Source: Earliella scabrosa | Taxonomy: Eukaryota > Basidiomycota > Agaricomycetes > Polyporales > Polyporaceae | NCBI GenBank assembly: GCA_022605405.1 | Contig: JABYQQ010000002.1 | Span: 2,294,001-2,358,000, forward strand | Length of the DNA stretch: 64,000 nt | Direction: 5' to 3' | Part shown: in pieces, positions 24,588-34,948 of the stretch | How the letters are laid out: each line of letters opens with the position of its first letter | Numbering within the stretch: position 1 is the first letter of the stretch | Made by a program: the position numbers and the translations under genes | Notes under the pieces: model-generated | What the model saw: the letters and a program-made list of their open reading frames with translations, nothing else | Told to the model about the DNA's origin: nothing | The model's database searches: none

Positions 24588-25776
24588 CGTCCACGATGCA
24601 AGTCACGTGTGTGGCTAAGGTAAAGGCTTAGGTTAGGGTTTCTGTCAACGCGCCGCGACACCGATGGACTCTTCAGTCTAAATCTTGGCTTGTGCGTCGA
24701 CACTCAACACTCTCGAGAACATCCTCACGGTAGCTGCCATATCCTGTTTACACCAAGCTCTCATGCCGAGACTCGAGCATCCAGCGCTGAACAAGAATTG
24801 CCAATCCTCGAAGGAGTCCCAGCTACTTGAGTCACAACTTGAGGCACTGGCACTCGGAAGAGCATATTTGACCAGAGGCTCGAGGGTAACGTGAGGTCGA
24901 ATGCACCGGTGGTACTGCTAAGGTACGGCTGCTTCAGAATTTCTGAGCTATTATCCTTTTGCTATGAGGACTACGGCTGCACGCTCCCTGGCCGTTTGTG
25001 CGTACCAGCAACCTGAGACACCCGTCTCTCTGTCGTCTTTCATGTCAGCCTTGCATTGTTGTATACATAAGACGCACGTACCCAGCGGTGCCCGTAGCCC
25101 TGTTCTGACCTCATCTACCGGCCGACACTCCAGGTCGATTAAACATGCTGACAGGTGAGCATCTTAACCTCATTTGTGCTATAGCGATGCATTTGATGAA
25201 CACAGTACGACTTCCCGACTCTTGCAACTTCAAGGACAGTACTCAGCTCGAACGAATGATCTGCGTTATTCATGCTGTTGCCCAGGTATGTTCATCTCCG
25301 CTAGAATGTTGACCTCACCGATGCCTCGCATACCTACTCAGACAACTCACAGCTTCATGGCCAGAGTGTTTCGTACGCTTGACATGCCACTCAAGCCCGG
25401 CAAGAGATGACCTACCGCCGAACGCGTGGAAAAGGTGGAGCATCCACGCTCCATACGCGCTCGGGAGCACTAATCCCTGTCATGGTTTTCGAGGTTCTAT
25501 CTTCGTCCTGCGCGCGCCCTGAGATGAATGGAACGCGCGCAAATCATAAAAAGTTACGGAGGTGAGAGGTTCGTGTTCGGTTTCTTTCCCCCCATTGCAT
25601 CACCCTCCCTTCGCCCTCTCAGTACAGTCCCTGCTACACATTCGTGATCCTAGACCAATCATCGACAGGACACAGACGACGGACGCTACACTCGCTCATC
25701 CGCATTCTTTCTACCGACCATCATCTCCGGAATACACTCACTTGGTCCCCGTCCTCGTCTTCGAGTCTTTTCGACC
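24588..25776. other. Upstream region of the TOS1-like gene
   Basis: About 1.2 kb without a supportable gene. The last 200 bp is pyrimidine-rich, as expected for the promoter and leader of the secreted glycosidase gene to the right. Confidence 0.45.
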
Positions 25777-27160
25777 ATGCGTCTTCCTCACGTCACTCCA
25801 CCCTCTCTGATCCTCTCCCTCACACTCGCTTTCCCTTTCGTCTCCGCGCAGCCACGGCCGGCGAATCTTGTCGCGCCGCCATCGTCTGCCTCGGGCGCGC
25901 TGAGCGCGCTCAAGTACACCAAGGTCGGCGGGACGGGCACATACGATGCCGTGACGGACATCAAGCCGGGAACGTTCCCCAACTGCGACGTCAACCCTTT
26001 TTGCGTCACGGAGTCCAAGACAGTCAGCGGTGCGTCATCTCCCTCTCGCCTCAGTTCTATTCCCTACCCTACCATATCCCTCCTTACTGCCACTGGTACA
26101 CCTTCGCGAAGCGCTCAGTGCTAGTACTGATCGCTGTATGCCGTGCTTGCAGGGAACCTCGCGCCTTTCGACGACGAGCTGACGGTTGCGTTCCGCGGGC
26201 CGATGAACATCCACAATATCGCCGTGTACCAGCCTGGGAGCGAGAGGGGTGCGAACGCGAGCTCGGCGAGCTGGAAGCGCGTGAGCGTTTGGGCGGCGGG
26301 CGAGGAGCCCGAGAACCTCGTGTTCATGAATAACATGGGCGGCGGCAAGAGCGGCGAGTGGTCCAGTGCGTCGTCCGTTCCAGTCCGATACGGCGTGATG
26401 CGCTGACAAGATGACCTCTTTCTGCAGTTTGTTCGGGTGCAAGCCAGTCGTACGCCAGTGGGGACTGGACGGACTCTGCGAGCGTGCCGAACGAGGAGCG
26501 TGCAAAGGGCGTCCTCGACGAGGACCACGAGATCGTGCGTGTGCCACTCCCCTCCCTCTTCTCCCTTCCTACTCACCCTATCCGTGCCGCACGCAGAACA
26601 TAATGACCGCAGAGTCGTGCGCGACGCGGCCCTGCACCGGCTTCTCGCGCGGGACGGCACACCATGGCTGGGGCGGGAGCAAGCTCTTCGTGTTCACGTT
26701 CGACATGCCGCCATCTTCTGACTCGTCCAAAGCGCCCGCGATCTGGGCGCTGAACGCGCAGATCGTGCGCGCGGCGCAGTACGGATGCAACTGTCGCGGG
26801 GTCGGGCCCGGGGGGTGCGGCGAGCTCGACATCCTCGAGACGCTACCGCACGTCGGGGCGGAGGCGCAGGGCATCTCGGAGATCTACGGGCCCAAGGGCG
26901 CGACGGGGAGCGGGGCGCGGTTCTTTGCGCGGCCGACGGGGGCGAGGGCGACGTATGGGGTGATCTTTGATGTCCGGACGGACGCAATTGCGATACAGGA
27001 GTATGAGGGGTGGGATTATGGGGTGGAGGTGCTGACGCGGAGCGTGGTGGACGGGTATCTGGGCGCGGATGCGTTTGTTGTGCCGTTTGAGGGATCGAGC
27101 GGGAAGAGGAGGCGGGACTCGGTGCTCGGGGCGCATCGCAGGAGACGGGTGTCGCATTGA
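25777..27160 (+). CDS. TOS1-like secreted cell-wall glycosyl hydrolase
   Basis: Four exons join in phase to 378 residues: 25777-26029, 26153-26365, 26428-26534 and 26597-27160. A signal peptide (about residues 1-24, ending FVSA) directs it to the cell surface. The protein follows the TOS1 architecture: an N-terminal domain with FCVTES and a C-terminal catalytic-type domain with IWALNAQIVRAAQYG and the GELDILE motif. That motif fits the ExDxxE catalytic pattern of GH16-like beta-glucanases (E267, D269 and E272 by my count). The family is linked to beta-1,3-glucan in fungal walls; the exact substrate is unproven. The tail is basic (GKRRRD, HRRRR), and I see no hydrophobic GPI signal at the end. 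It stands alone on the plus strand. Confidence 0.9.
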
Positions 27161-28022
27161 TGAATGCGCTCGGTGGGTCGCCTGGTGCGTGCCCACGTTC
27201 GTCTCGGTCCACTTCCTCCAAATTATTCCCAATCCGAGACGTCTCAGCGCGAGTCGCTTTGTATGTGTTGTGTCGCGTTGGTCGCAGCCTGTGGCGCTAA
27301 GCACTCAGATGAATCGCAGGTTATTTTGCTGCAGTTTGCTTATCCGTCCAATTTTCTCCCGTGTGCATGCCATCAGAGGCCGCCAGGCACCAGCTTCGTT
27401 GCCAGCACGCCGTGCTGACGCGTCCACATGGCTTTCAGTACTATTAGTACTCACATACCGTCGCCTGGGTTCGGAGTTACAGGTGGGTCAACCTCTGCCG
27501 CGATCGCGCACATTCGTTGCAATTTGCTGACCAGTGACAAGGAGCATGAATGCGCGACGCCTGCTACCGTAAGTGTCCGCCGTGTGGACAGGGCCACGTT
27601 CAGCGACGGCGCGGATGACAGGACGTCCCGATCCGTCGATGCTGGTGACGCACGCATTCGGCGGGTAATCCGAAGTGAGGTTGATATACACGTCCCTCCG
27701 GCACAAGTACTCACACCGGGGTATTTAGGAGTGCACTCTCACGGACCGTTCCGCTCGTCTTGCGCTCTCGTCGTCTTGGCCTCGTGGGACTGGATATACG
27801 TCGGCCTCGCCCTGGGCTATGACAAGCCATCTTCCTCTTCCTCTTTCGACCCCCATTCGCTGCGGCTTACGACCGACATCTATCTCCAAACTCAAGCCCC
27901 AGTTCTTGCTTCATCGACATCGCGCTCACACCACCACATCCCACCCATTCCCGCTCCCTCGTCCCGCCAACCTCCCCAAACCTACATTCGAATCGCTTGG
28001 CGCCACTCATCGGACTCGCACC
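27161..28022. other. Intergenic DNA
   Basis: About 860 bp between the TOS1-like gene and the NAPE-PLD-like gene. Open frames upstream of 28023 lack a credible start or splice link. The last 150 bp is CT-rich, consistent with a leader. Confidence 0.45.
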
Positions 28023-29755
28023 ATGACGAAACCGCAAATGGCAACGCAAGCGCGGAGAGAGATCGTGGTAGAGAAGCGGAACGAGGTTAAGTGGACGGAT
28101 GTGCCGCCCGCACACCATGCGAACGCGAGCATGACGCGCTTCAGGAATCCCTGGCCGTCATTCAGGTGCGTCTACGCTACATATCTGCGACGCGTCGTGA
28201 TTCGACTCAGCCGTGCGCTCGTGCAGGTTTGTGAACTGGACGCAGTGGGTTAAGGTACGCTCTTCTCTGTGCTGTGCGCGCAGATCTTGGGTTTGATCAC
28301 GGCCGTTCGCGCACACGCCAACCAGCTGTTCCTCACCGGCCCATTCACGATGCCCAAGAACCCACCGGACATTGCAAATTACATACCATCCCAGAAGCCA
28401 GACTGGGGCGCTGACAGCTCGCCGGAAAGTATTAAGGCAACATGGCTCGGGTGCGTCGCGTCATCCTATACCGCACAGTTTCCCTCATCCGATGGCGCAC
28501 ACACAGACACGCGTGCTTCCTGGTCGAGCTGCCGACACCGAAGGGCGCCGCGCGTGGTCCTCGGATTCTATTCGACCCCGTGATGTCTCATCGCTGTGGG
28601 CCAATGCAGCTCGGGCCGGCGCGAATGTTGCGTGAGCTTCTACCGTCCATATGTATAGGCTTCTTGACTGACTGCCTATCTCGCCAGCGACACCGTGCGT
28701 GGCAGAAGACATTCCAGAAGTCGACGCGGTCGTCATCTCGGTACGCTTCCATCCCATCACGCGTACAAACTGCTTTGTTGAACTCCGATTCCACCGTGCG
28801 CGTCGTGTTCCAATCGAATCAGCACAACCACTATGACCAGTGCGTACCATCCTCATACCGTTGTCGTGACTGCTCATCTCAGCGTTCGCAGCATGGACTT
28901 CTCGACCCTGCGCACCGTCCACGCACTCCACCGCCCGCACTTCTTCGCGCCGCTTGGGAACGCGCCCCACCTCACCTCGCTCGGCATCCCGCCCTCGCAC
29001 ATCCACATCCTCGACTGGTGGGAGGACGCCGCCGTCGCGGTCGCACTTTCTCCCGCCGAGCAAGGAGCGGGAACGGCGCCGGTCAAGGGCTCGTTCGTGC
29101 TGACTTGTACACCGTCACAGCACACCTCGAACCGCGGCGCGTTCGACCGGGCCCACACGCTGTGGGCGTCGTGGGCTGTCTCAGAGGAGCTCCCCGCCGA
29201 AGCGTCCGAGTCCGAGCCGAAGCGCGCGCCGCGGAAGGTCTACTTTGGGGGCGACACGGGCTACCGGACGGTGTTTGAGGGCGAGGACGAGGACGCGGTC
29301 CCGCGCTGTCCTGCGTTCCGGGAGATCGGGGAGCGGTTTGGCGAGTTCGACTTGGCGCTGCTGCCCATCGGGTGCGTCCGTTGTAGTGATTTGTGTGAGG
29401 AGAAGGAAGGCTGACGCGCTGCTGGGACCTGGGTTGGGGTCGGGACAGGGCGTACGCACCGCGCGCGATGTGGTCAGGCCTGCACGCGAGCCCGGGCGAC
29501 GCGGTGGAGATGTTCAAGGACTTGCGCGCGAGGCGGGCCGTGGGGATGCATTGGGGGTGCGTTCCGTTCTCCTCGCGCTTTGATGAGTTGATACCCTGTG
29601 CGATACTGTTCTGACCGACGGCGAGCAGGACGTGGGTGCTGACGGAGGAGTCGCCGACGGAGCCACCGGAGCTGCTCAGGGTGGCGTGCACGAAGGCTGG
29701 CCTGGAGGAGGGCGTGTTTGGGGTGTGTGCGCTGGGCGAGACGACGGCTGTGTGA
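28023..29755 (+). CDS. Metallo-beta-lactamase-fold hydrolase, NAPE-phospholipase D type
   Basis: Nine exons join in phase to 415 residues: 28023-28165, 28227-28254, 28284-28450, 28507-28631, 28688-28740, 28823-28839, 28892-29371, 29449-29556 and 29629-29755. The product matches the zinc hydrolases that release N-acylethanolamines from N-acyl-phosphatidylethanolamine. Family signatures are NWTQWV, WLGHACFLVELP, ILFDPV.SHRCGP, VISHNHYDHMDFSTL (metal ligands about H173, H175, D177, H178), YFGGDTGYR, LLPIGAYAPR and GMHWGTW. Exon 6 is only 17 nt and encodes most of the metal-binding HNHYDH motif. No signal peptide is visible. Real substrate preference cannot be read from sequence; bacterial and fungal relatives may act on other lipids. 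Confidence 0.93.
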
Positions 29756-30399
29756 GTCGAAAGTTGCTCGCATCGCATGCATTATGGGATCGGTCGTCGA
29801 CGTGCAGTTACCAGTATGGACATGGACATATGATGTGAGTTCCGCAGACTTGCGAATAAATTCTACCCCTAACCGTCACGGAACGCGATAGTAAGTGTGG
29901 CTGATGCCAGTGCGTCAGATTGTTTCAAAACGTCGCCGGCGACCATCTGGGTGCGTGAGCGAGACGTTGGAACCTCGGGTGAGACGCGATCGGGGAGTTG
30001 ACTCGCCATAAGTCAGGGTGTCGATTAACCACAGACAAGCAGTGTCTAGTACCCGACGGATGATGCGCCGTGCCGGGCGGGGCCGGGCGATCTCTAGAGC
30101 GCCGAGCGGCCGGAACAGACCTTCCTCTCGTCCGGAGTCCATGCGCCATGCCACTGAGCACAATGTCTTAGCTGCCACGCTGCGTCATCCCAGACAAAGG
30201 GTCGGATGCCAAAGCATGGGCGAGGAAACTTGGACCAATGGTCTGGCGGTACCTGTGGTCGGACGCGTCACGCAGTCGAGGCCTCTTGGCAGAGTCCTGC
30301 CAGTGTCATCGGTACGAATGGTACCCAGGATTTAGGAATGATATTCATTGACTGTACGTGTAACTAACCGTCAGCAGTCCAGATGATGAGGCAGAGACC
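29756..30399. other. Intergenic DNA
   Basis: About 640 bp between the NAPE-PLD-like gene and the MITE. I see no gene or repeat I can support. Confidence 0.45.
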
Positions 30400-30778
30400 C
30401 ATCACGGCGTGCAGACCCAGATTCCGGGACCCCTGACAGTCGTGTGGAATACCTGCGACAGTCAAGCCGACCACACGAATTTCACTGGTCTGTCTCGTCG
30501 CGTGGAAGGTTGCATGTCACGTCGATGGCTTGAGGCTGTCCCAAAAACACGTGACGTCATCTCCGCGCAATCATCGTCAAAGCTTCTCGACACGCTCGCC
30601 AAGACGCGACAGAGACATGTCAAAGGGATTCCACCCTAAGGGAAGTATTCACGTGACCTGACAGGTTTCGTGTCGCGCACTGGGAAATTTCAAAGGAATT
30701 TCTGTGGGAGGGTTGACTGTCGTAGGTATTCCACGCGACTGTCGGGGGTCCTGGAATCTCGGTCTGCACGCCGTGCAT
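30400..30778. mobile_element. 373-bp MITE with long inverted repeats
   Basis: The body spans 30403-30775. Its first and last 62 bases are inverted copies with about five mismatches, starting CACGGCGTGCAGACC. A CAT triplet flanks both ends (30400-30402 and 30776-30778) as a candidate 3-bp target-site duplication. It has no coding capacity. It sits about 250 bp upstream of the TATA element of F-box/LRR copy 2. The CAC terminus with a 3-bp duplication is compatible with CACTA-like elements, but the family is not settled. Confidence 0.85.
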
Positions 30779-31132
30779 TGAAGCACCAGTGCACGAGCAC
30801 CGTGGCCCTTCGGCACCAAAGGTGCGTCGCGAGATCCTGCTGACAGCGAAGCTTTACTCACATTGCGTGATGTTTATTGGCAACGGTCTTGCAGACCACA
30901 CCAGGAGCCGTGGAACAATTGCGAAACGGGAGCTTGCACGGACCTTCGTGAGCTTTTGGACCAAGATTGGCAGGCCGCCTGTCACAACCTGTGTCTCTCA
31001 CTGGCAGGCTCTAGCTACCGGGGCAGCTCATATAAATTGATCGCTCACTCTCCATACCAGACATCCAATTCTTCCTCGTCTACCTCTCTACACCTTCTGA
31101 TCCCACTTGGAGCTGTCGTCACGGATACCCGG
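30779..31132. other. Promoter and leader of F-box/LRR copy 2
   Basis: About 350 bp between the MITE and the start codon. Other than the TATA element listed separately, I see no feature. The reading frame is open upstream of the ATG, but that part has no counterpart in copy 1. Confidence 0.5.
31023..31037 (+). promoter_or_regulatory. TATA-containing core promoter of F-box/LRR copy 2
   Basis: GCAGCTCATATAAAT lies about 95 bp upstream of the start codon and is identical to the element before copy 1 (19433-19447, minus strand). Confidence 0.6.
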
Positions 31133-32575
31133 ATGGAGACTGCCGCTAATAACGCGCTTCCTCGACTCGGGCTCGATGTCTGGTACCTCATCGCCGCCCA
31201 ACTCGAACCGGACATCACGCGCCGCAGATGGAGGTCGTCGAGCGCCACACTAGCTAGGCTCGCCAGGGTGTGCAAGAGCCTCACTCGTCCCGCACTGAGC
31301 GTGCTGTGGAGGGAGCTCATCGACCCAAGGCCACTTGGCCTACTCTGGGCCACGCTGGAGCTCGGACCGTCTCCCAACCCCGATGGTTCCCCGCACATGG
31401 GCCTGCCAACTGGATCCGTCGAGTCCATCCGCGATCATCCGAATCTGGCGCGCTTCCGGGAGTACGCCTCGTTCGTGCGCAGGGTGCATGTCGGTTACGG
31501 CAACCGCATCTATCGACAACGCAACCGTTTCATGTCCGCTCCTGAGGGGACATTGGACCAGATGAAGACGGCCCTCCACCCAGACCCGATCCTACCGCGT
31601 CTACGAACCGTCCGTTTGCAGGGCCATTGCGCAAGTACTCTGTTCCACTTGCTCTCCCCGTCCATCAAGGACATGACCTTGATGTGGTCGAGCGGCAAGC
31701 GCCTTGCGCCGCTCCTCCGCGACATCTTGCCGCGCATACCGGACGTCGAGCGGTTGGCTGTCGGCCAGAACGCCATACCGGACGCTTACAGCGTAGATTG
31801 TCTCGCCCCGCTGGCGGGCGGCCTCGCACAGAACGTGCGCCATCTCGATGTGACGGTGGCCGGTGGCAGGACTCTGCAGCACATTGCGCGTCTCCCCAAA
31901 CTCGAGACACTCCACTTGCGACGTTGCAGGTTCGAGACGCAGGGTCCGAATACTCAATTCTCCCTGCCCCGTGTGCATGCACTGTCCCTGGAAGGGACTC
32001 CATTGGTCCAGCTCGACGCGCTCTTCTCGCACGTCCACTTCCCTGCGCTCGCCTCGCTCACCGTGGAGTGGGTCACGTCCGAGACGCCCGCTGGCCTGCT
32101 GACATGGGAGTTTCGGGCCAGCCTCTCCAGCATCGTGCGCACTGTCCCAGGCCTCACTTCTCTAGTCCTCTCCCAGACCAACACCTATCCCCACAGCCCT
32201 CCCCACCCCGGAAGCCATTCGGAGGCCATCGGGAACGTGCTGTTCGCTGACGCGTTTGCGCCCGCACTCGAGCTGGCGGGCCTGAAGACGTTCCGCGTGT
32301 CCCTGCTCGACCTCTGGATCACGTACACGGCCGACGACATCCGTGCGATGGCACACGCCTGGCCGCGGCTGGAGACACTGCGGATGGTGGAGGAGGAGTG
32401 GAGGAAGCCACCGGCGAACGTATCGAAGGCGCCTCCGCCAACGTTCGATTCGCTCGTCCACTTGGTGCGCAACTGTCCCGAGCTGGAGGTTCTGGCGCTG
32501 CCGAGGATGGATAGGATGGCCACTGGGTTGAACGCGCTCCGCGACTTGGCCGCGAGCCACGACCATGGCCTATAG
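31133..32575 (+). CDS. F-box/LRR-like protein, copy 2 (intact)
   Basis: One uninterrupted exon encodes 480 residues starting METAANNALPRLG. The start is chosen because it aligns with the MEIAATSTLPGG start of copy 1; the frame is open upstream but unrelated to copy 1. An F-box-like N-terminus (LGLDVWYLIAAQLEPD, then LARVCKSLTRPALSVLWREL) is followed by leucine-rich repeats with recurring hydrophobic spacing, such as LPKLETLHLRRC and AWPRLETLRMVEE. Such proteins usually bind Skp1 and present substrates to SCF ubiquitin ligases; the substrate is unknown. The C-terminus is complete (NCPELEVLALPRMDRM), in contrast to the frameshifted copy 1. The two copies are in opposite orientation about 12 kb apart. 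Confidence 0.9.
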   Translation: METAANNALPRLGLDVWYLIAAQLEPDITRRRWRSSSATLARLARVCKSLTRPALSVLWRELIDPRPLGLLWATLELGPSPNPDGSPHMGLPTGSVESIRDHPNLARFREYASFVRRVHVGYGNRIYRQRNRFMSAPEGTLDQMKTALHPDPILPRLRTVRLQGHCASTLFHLLSPSIKDMTLMWSSGKRLAPLLRDILPRIPDVERLAVGQNAIPDAYSVDCLAPLAGGLAQNVRHLDVTVAGGRTLQHIARLPKLETLHLRRCRFETQGPNTQFSLPRVHALSLEGTPLVQLDALFSHVHFPALASLTVEWVTSETPAGLLTWEFRASLSSIVRTVPGLTSLVLSQTNTYPHSPPHPGSHSEAIGNVLFADAFAPALELAGLKTFRVSLLDLWITYTADDIRAMAHAWPRLETLRMVEEEWRKPPANVSKAPPPTFDSLVHLVRNCPELEVLALPRMDRMATGLNALRDLAASHDHGL

Positions 32576-32828
32576 TCAGATACCGAAGTATACTTTTATT
32601 CGCAGTCGTATGTGCTGTCTAGCTAGCCTCGTACACGTCCAAACCTGTAGCATAGTCACACAACATGATCAATCGCGCTCTGAGAAGATATTGGACTCGT
32701 CTCTAGAAACGTAGAAAATATCCATGCGTGGATGCGTGGGGACACGGATCGCCAAGGTCAAGCGCAACAGGAATCCAGGATTCAAACTTGAAGTTCGGGC
32801 CTCGCGCACTAAACACCAATATGCCCTA

Positions 32829-34235
32829 TCAAGCATCCGTCGGTATGATGGTCTCTGCAAGAGTGGTGCCCGACATCTCGACAATGTCCTCCACGACCTC
32901 GCCCATTTTCTGAAAACCAGCCTCAGACACAATGTCAAGGCTCCACGCGCTGGTAGCAGGGATATGCCAGTTGTTCGCAAGCCCACCTAGCGTCCGACGT
33001 GGTGCGGGCGGCGGCGTGATCTTGCCCGTCTGCTTGTCGCAGCAGTACACGCGGCAGGAGGTCCTGGACGCAGTGATCGCGTAGAGGCGCGGGAGCGCGC
33101 TCTGATGGAGGAGGTGATCGTACCATGCGACAGTCTGCCGTTCCGCCTTGTAGCGTGTGTAGTCATTGACGCTCTGCAGGTCGAAGGGAGTGATGTAGAC
33201 GAACATGACGGGGCGGCCTGCGGTGTCGCACACGAGCAGGGCGAGCTCGAGATGGACCATCGAGTCCAACACGACATCGAAGTGGGTGTCGACGTATACG
33301 GGAAGGAGCTGTGGATTGACAACGAAGCCGGTGGGGGTGTTGCTGAACGCTTCGAAGAGCAGCTTCGACCACGGGCCGAGGGAATCCTTCTGCGTGGTGA
33401 ACAGAGTGCGAAGGAAAGGGGACCAGCCAATGCCTATGGTAGCCGGCGTACTGAGGACATGGTCACCGTCATCGGAGTCAGGCTCCCCCGGAAACCCAGT
33501 ATCCTCGGTCTCCGACTCGTCCATCTCCGAATCGGACTCGTGCCGATCCGCGTCGGACTGCTTCGTCCCCGAGTCGGAGCCACATTTCGCGCGGGAGCTT
33601 ACATGCCCGCCGAGTGTGGATGAGGCCGTGGCTAACGAGCCCGCTATATCCTCTACCACCCGGCGGATGCTCTCGAAGCCGGATGCAGAGAGAACATCGA
33701 CGTTGAACGCGCCGTCCAAGAAGTCCACGGGAATGGCGCCTTCTGGATCCTGCCGGTGCACGAATCCTGGCGTGATCCTCCCCGTTTGCACGTCGGTTTC
33801 ATAGATGCGGCAACGTTGCCCAAACGCGCAGAGCCCGTAGAAGCGGGGGAGGGATTTGGGCGCATCGTACATACCATCCATACCCCCGAGCCGAGCACGC
33901 GCCACCACATCCGCCTCCTCGCGCTTCCGGGGAAATTTCAGCAGAAGCACGTCTTGGACTATGACCACCAGCACAGGGCGGCCCTCGGCGTCGCAGACAA
34001 TGAGGTCGACGGACTGTCCGGGGATGCGCTTCAAGTCGTCGGGCACGTCGGCCTGTTTGGGGCGGACGAAGAAGGGGAGGCCCATGTGCTGGAACGCTTC
34101 GTGAAGCAAGGTGGTCCACGCTCCGTAGAAGCGACCGCCCGGAGGCAACCGAAGAGCCAACTGCAGGGACCCAGGAGCCTCGTTGACCTCTTTGAATGCG
34201 GCCTGGACGAGGGGTGACCAACTGCCAGACGTCAT
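32829..34235 (-). CDS. Two-repeat protein of unknown function
   Basis: A single exon encodes 468 residues. The protein is two diverged copies of one roughly 180-residue module separated by an acidic Asp/Ser/Glu linker. Matching points are WSPLVQAAF against WSPFLRTLF, WTTLLHEAF against WSKLLFEAF, IVCDAEGRPVLVVIV against LVCDTAGRPVMFVYI, LPRFYGLCA against LPRLYAITA, and CRIYETDVQTGRITP against CRVYCCDKQTGKITP. The D...G.PVLVV strand pattern resembles the core of PD-(D/E)XK nuclease-like folds, but the usual E-X-K residues are not in place, so any such relation would be to a catalytically dead version. I do not recognise a named family. It neighbours the divergent kinase at 34949-36449, on the same strand. 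Confidence 0.8.
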   Translation of the reverse strand: MTSGSWSPLVQAAFKEVNEAPGSLQLALRLPPGGRFYGAWTTLLHEAFQHMGLPFFVRPKQADVPDDLKRIPGQSVDLIVCDAEGRPVLVVIVQDVLLLKFPRKREEADVVARARLGGMDGMYDAPKSLPRFYGLCAFGQRCRIYETDVQTGRITPGFVHRQDPEGAIPVDFLDGAFNVDVLSASGFESIRRVVEDIAGSLATASSTLGGHVSSRAKCGSDSGTKQSDADRHESDSEMDESETEDTGFPGEPDSDDGDHVLSTPATIGIGWSPFLRTLFTTQKDSLGPWSKLLFEAFSNTPTGFVVNPQLLPVYVDTHFDVVLDSMVHLELALLVCDTAGRPVMFVYITPFDLQSVNDYTRYKAERQTVAWYDHLLHQSALPRLYAITASRTSCRVYCCDKQTGKITPPPAPRRTLGGLANNWHIPATSAWSLDIVSEAGFQKMGEVVEDIVEMSGTTLAETIIPTDA

Positions 34236-34948
34236 GCTTGTGGTTTGCTATTGAGAGATATCAGGAAGCAAGCACAGGTCACTAGTGGGTCCACCACTCA
34301 CCGTCAAGGTCAAAGGTGCCAGATGGGAACTTGGGTCCGTCGGACGCAGCGGTAAGAGTCTCCAATTTATACAAGGCCCAGGATCGCGACAGAACACTAA
34401 AATCCAAGAAGGGCTCTTCCATGTCTAGTAAGTCCAATGACTCGAGCTCAGGAAGCGTTCACTGAAAGGCAACACTTGCTATATTGCGCGGCGGCCATGA
34501 GTCATCCTCGTCGAGTCAATCGTAAGTAGTACTAGACTTCCTTCTTATGGACGAGCAGGTCGCCGCTCCGAATCGAAGGGGTGTCGCTGATGGTATGACT
34601 GGTTACGAACCTCTGAAGGTATGCACCCGAACTGCGAGAGATGACTCACGCGTCCCACGCCGTCCCTTTCGGGCACAACTTGAAAGCTAGCTTGAAAGTT
34701 GATCCTAGGAGTTGCCAGTAGACTGTAGTAGGTCCTTCCGGGTGGGTTTTGCACAATCTCCCACGGGCATATTGTTTCTGCGAGTGACTATATAGGTCTG
34801 ACGGAAACCTGAGCAGAGCAAAAATGCATTCAGTTTGGTTGAGCATCGAGGTGGTAAAGTACAGACGCCGGCAGATGACTAAGCGTTGACAGTTGTCCAT
34901 ATCGAGCGTGGCCGCCGAAGCGTACTACTACCATTCAACAAACTTCCG
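34236..34948. other. Intergenic DNA
   Basis: About 710 bp between the two-repeat gene and the kinase gene, both on the minus strand. Nothing coding is visible. Confidence 0.45.
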
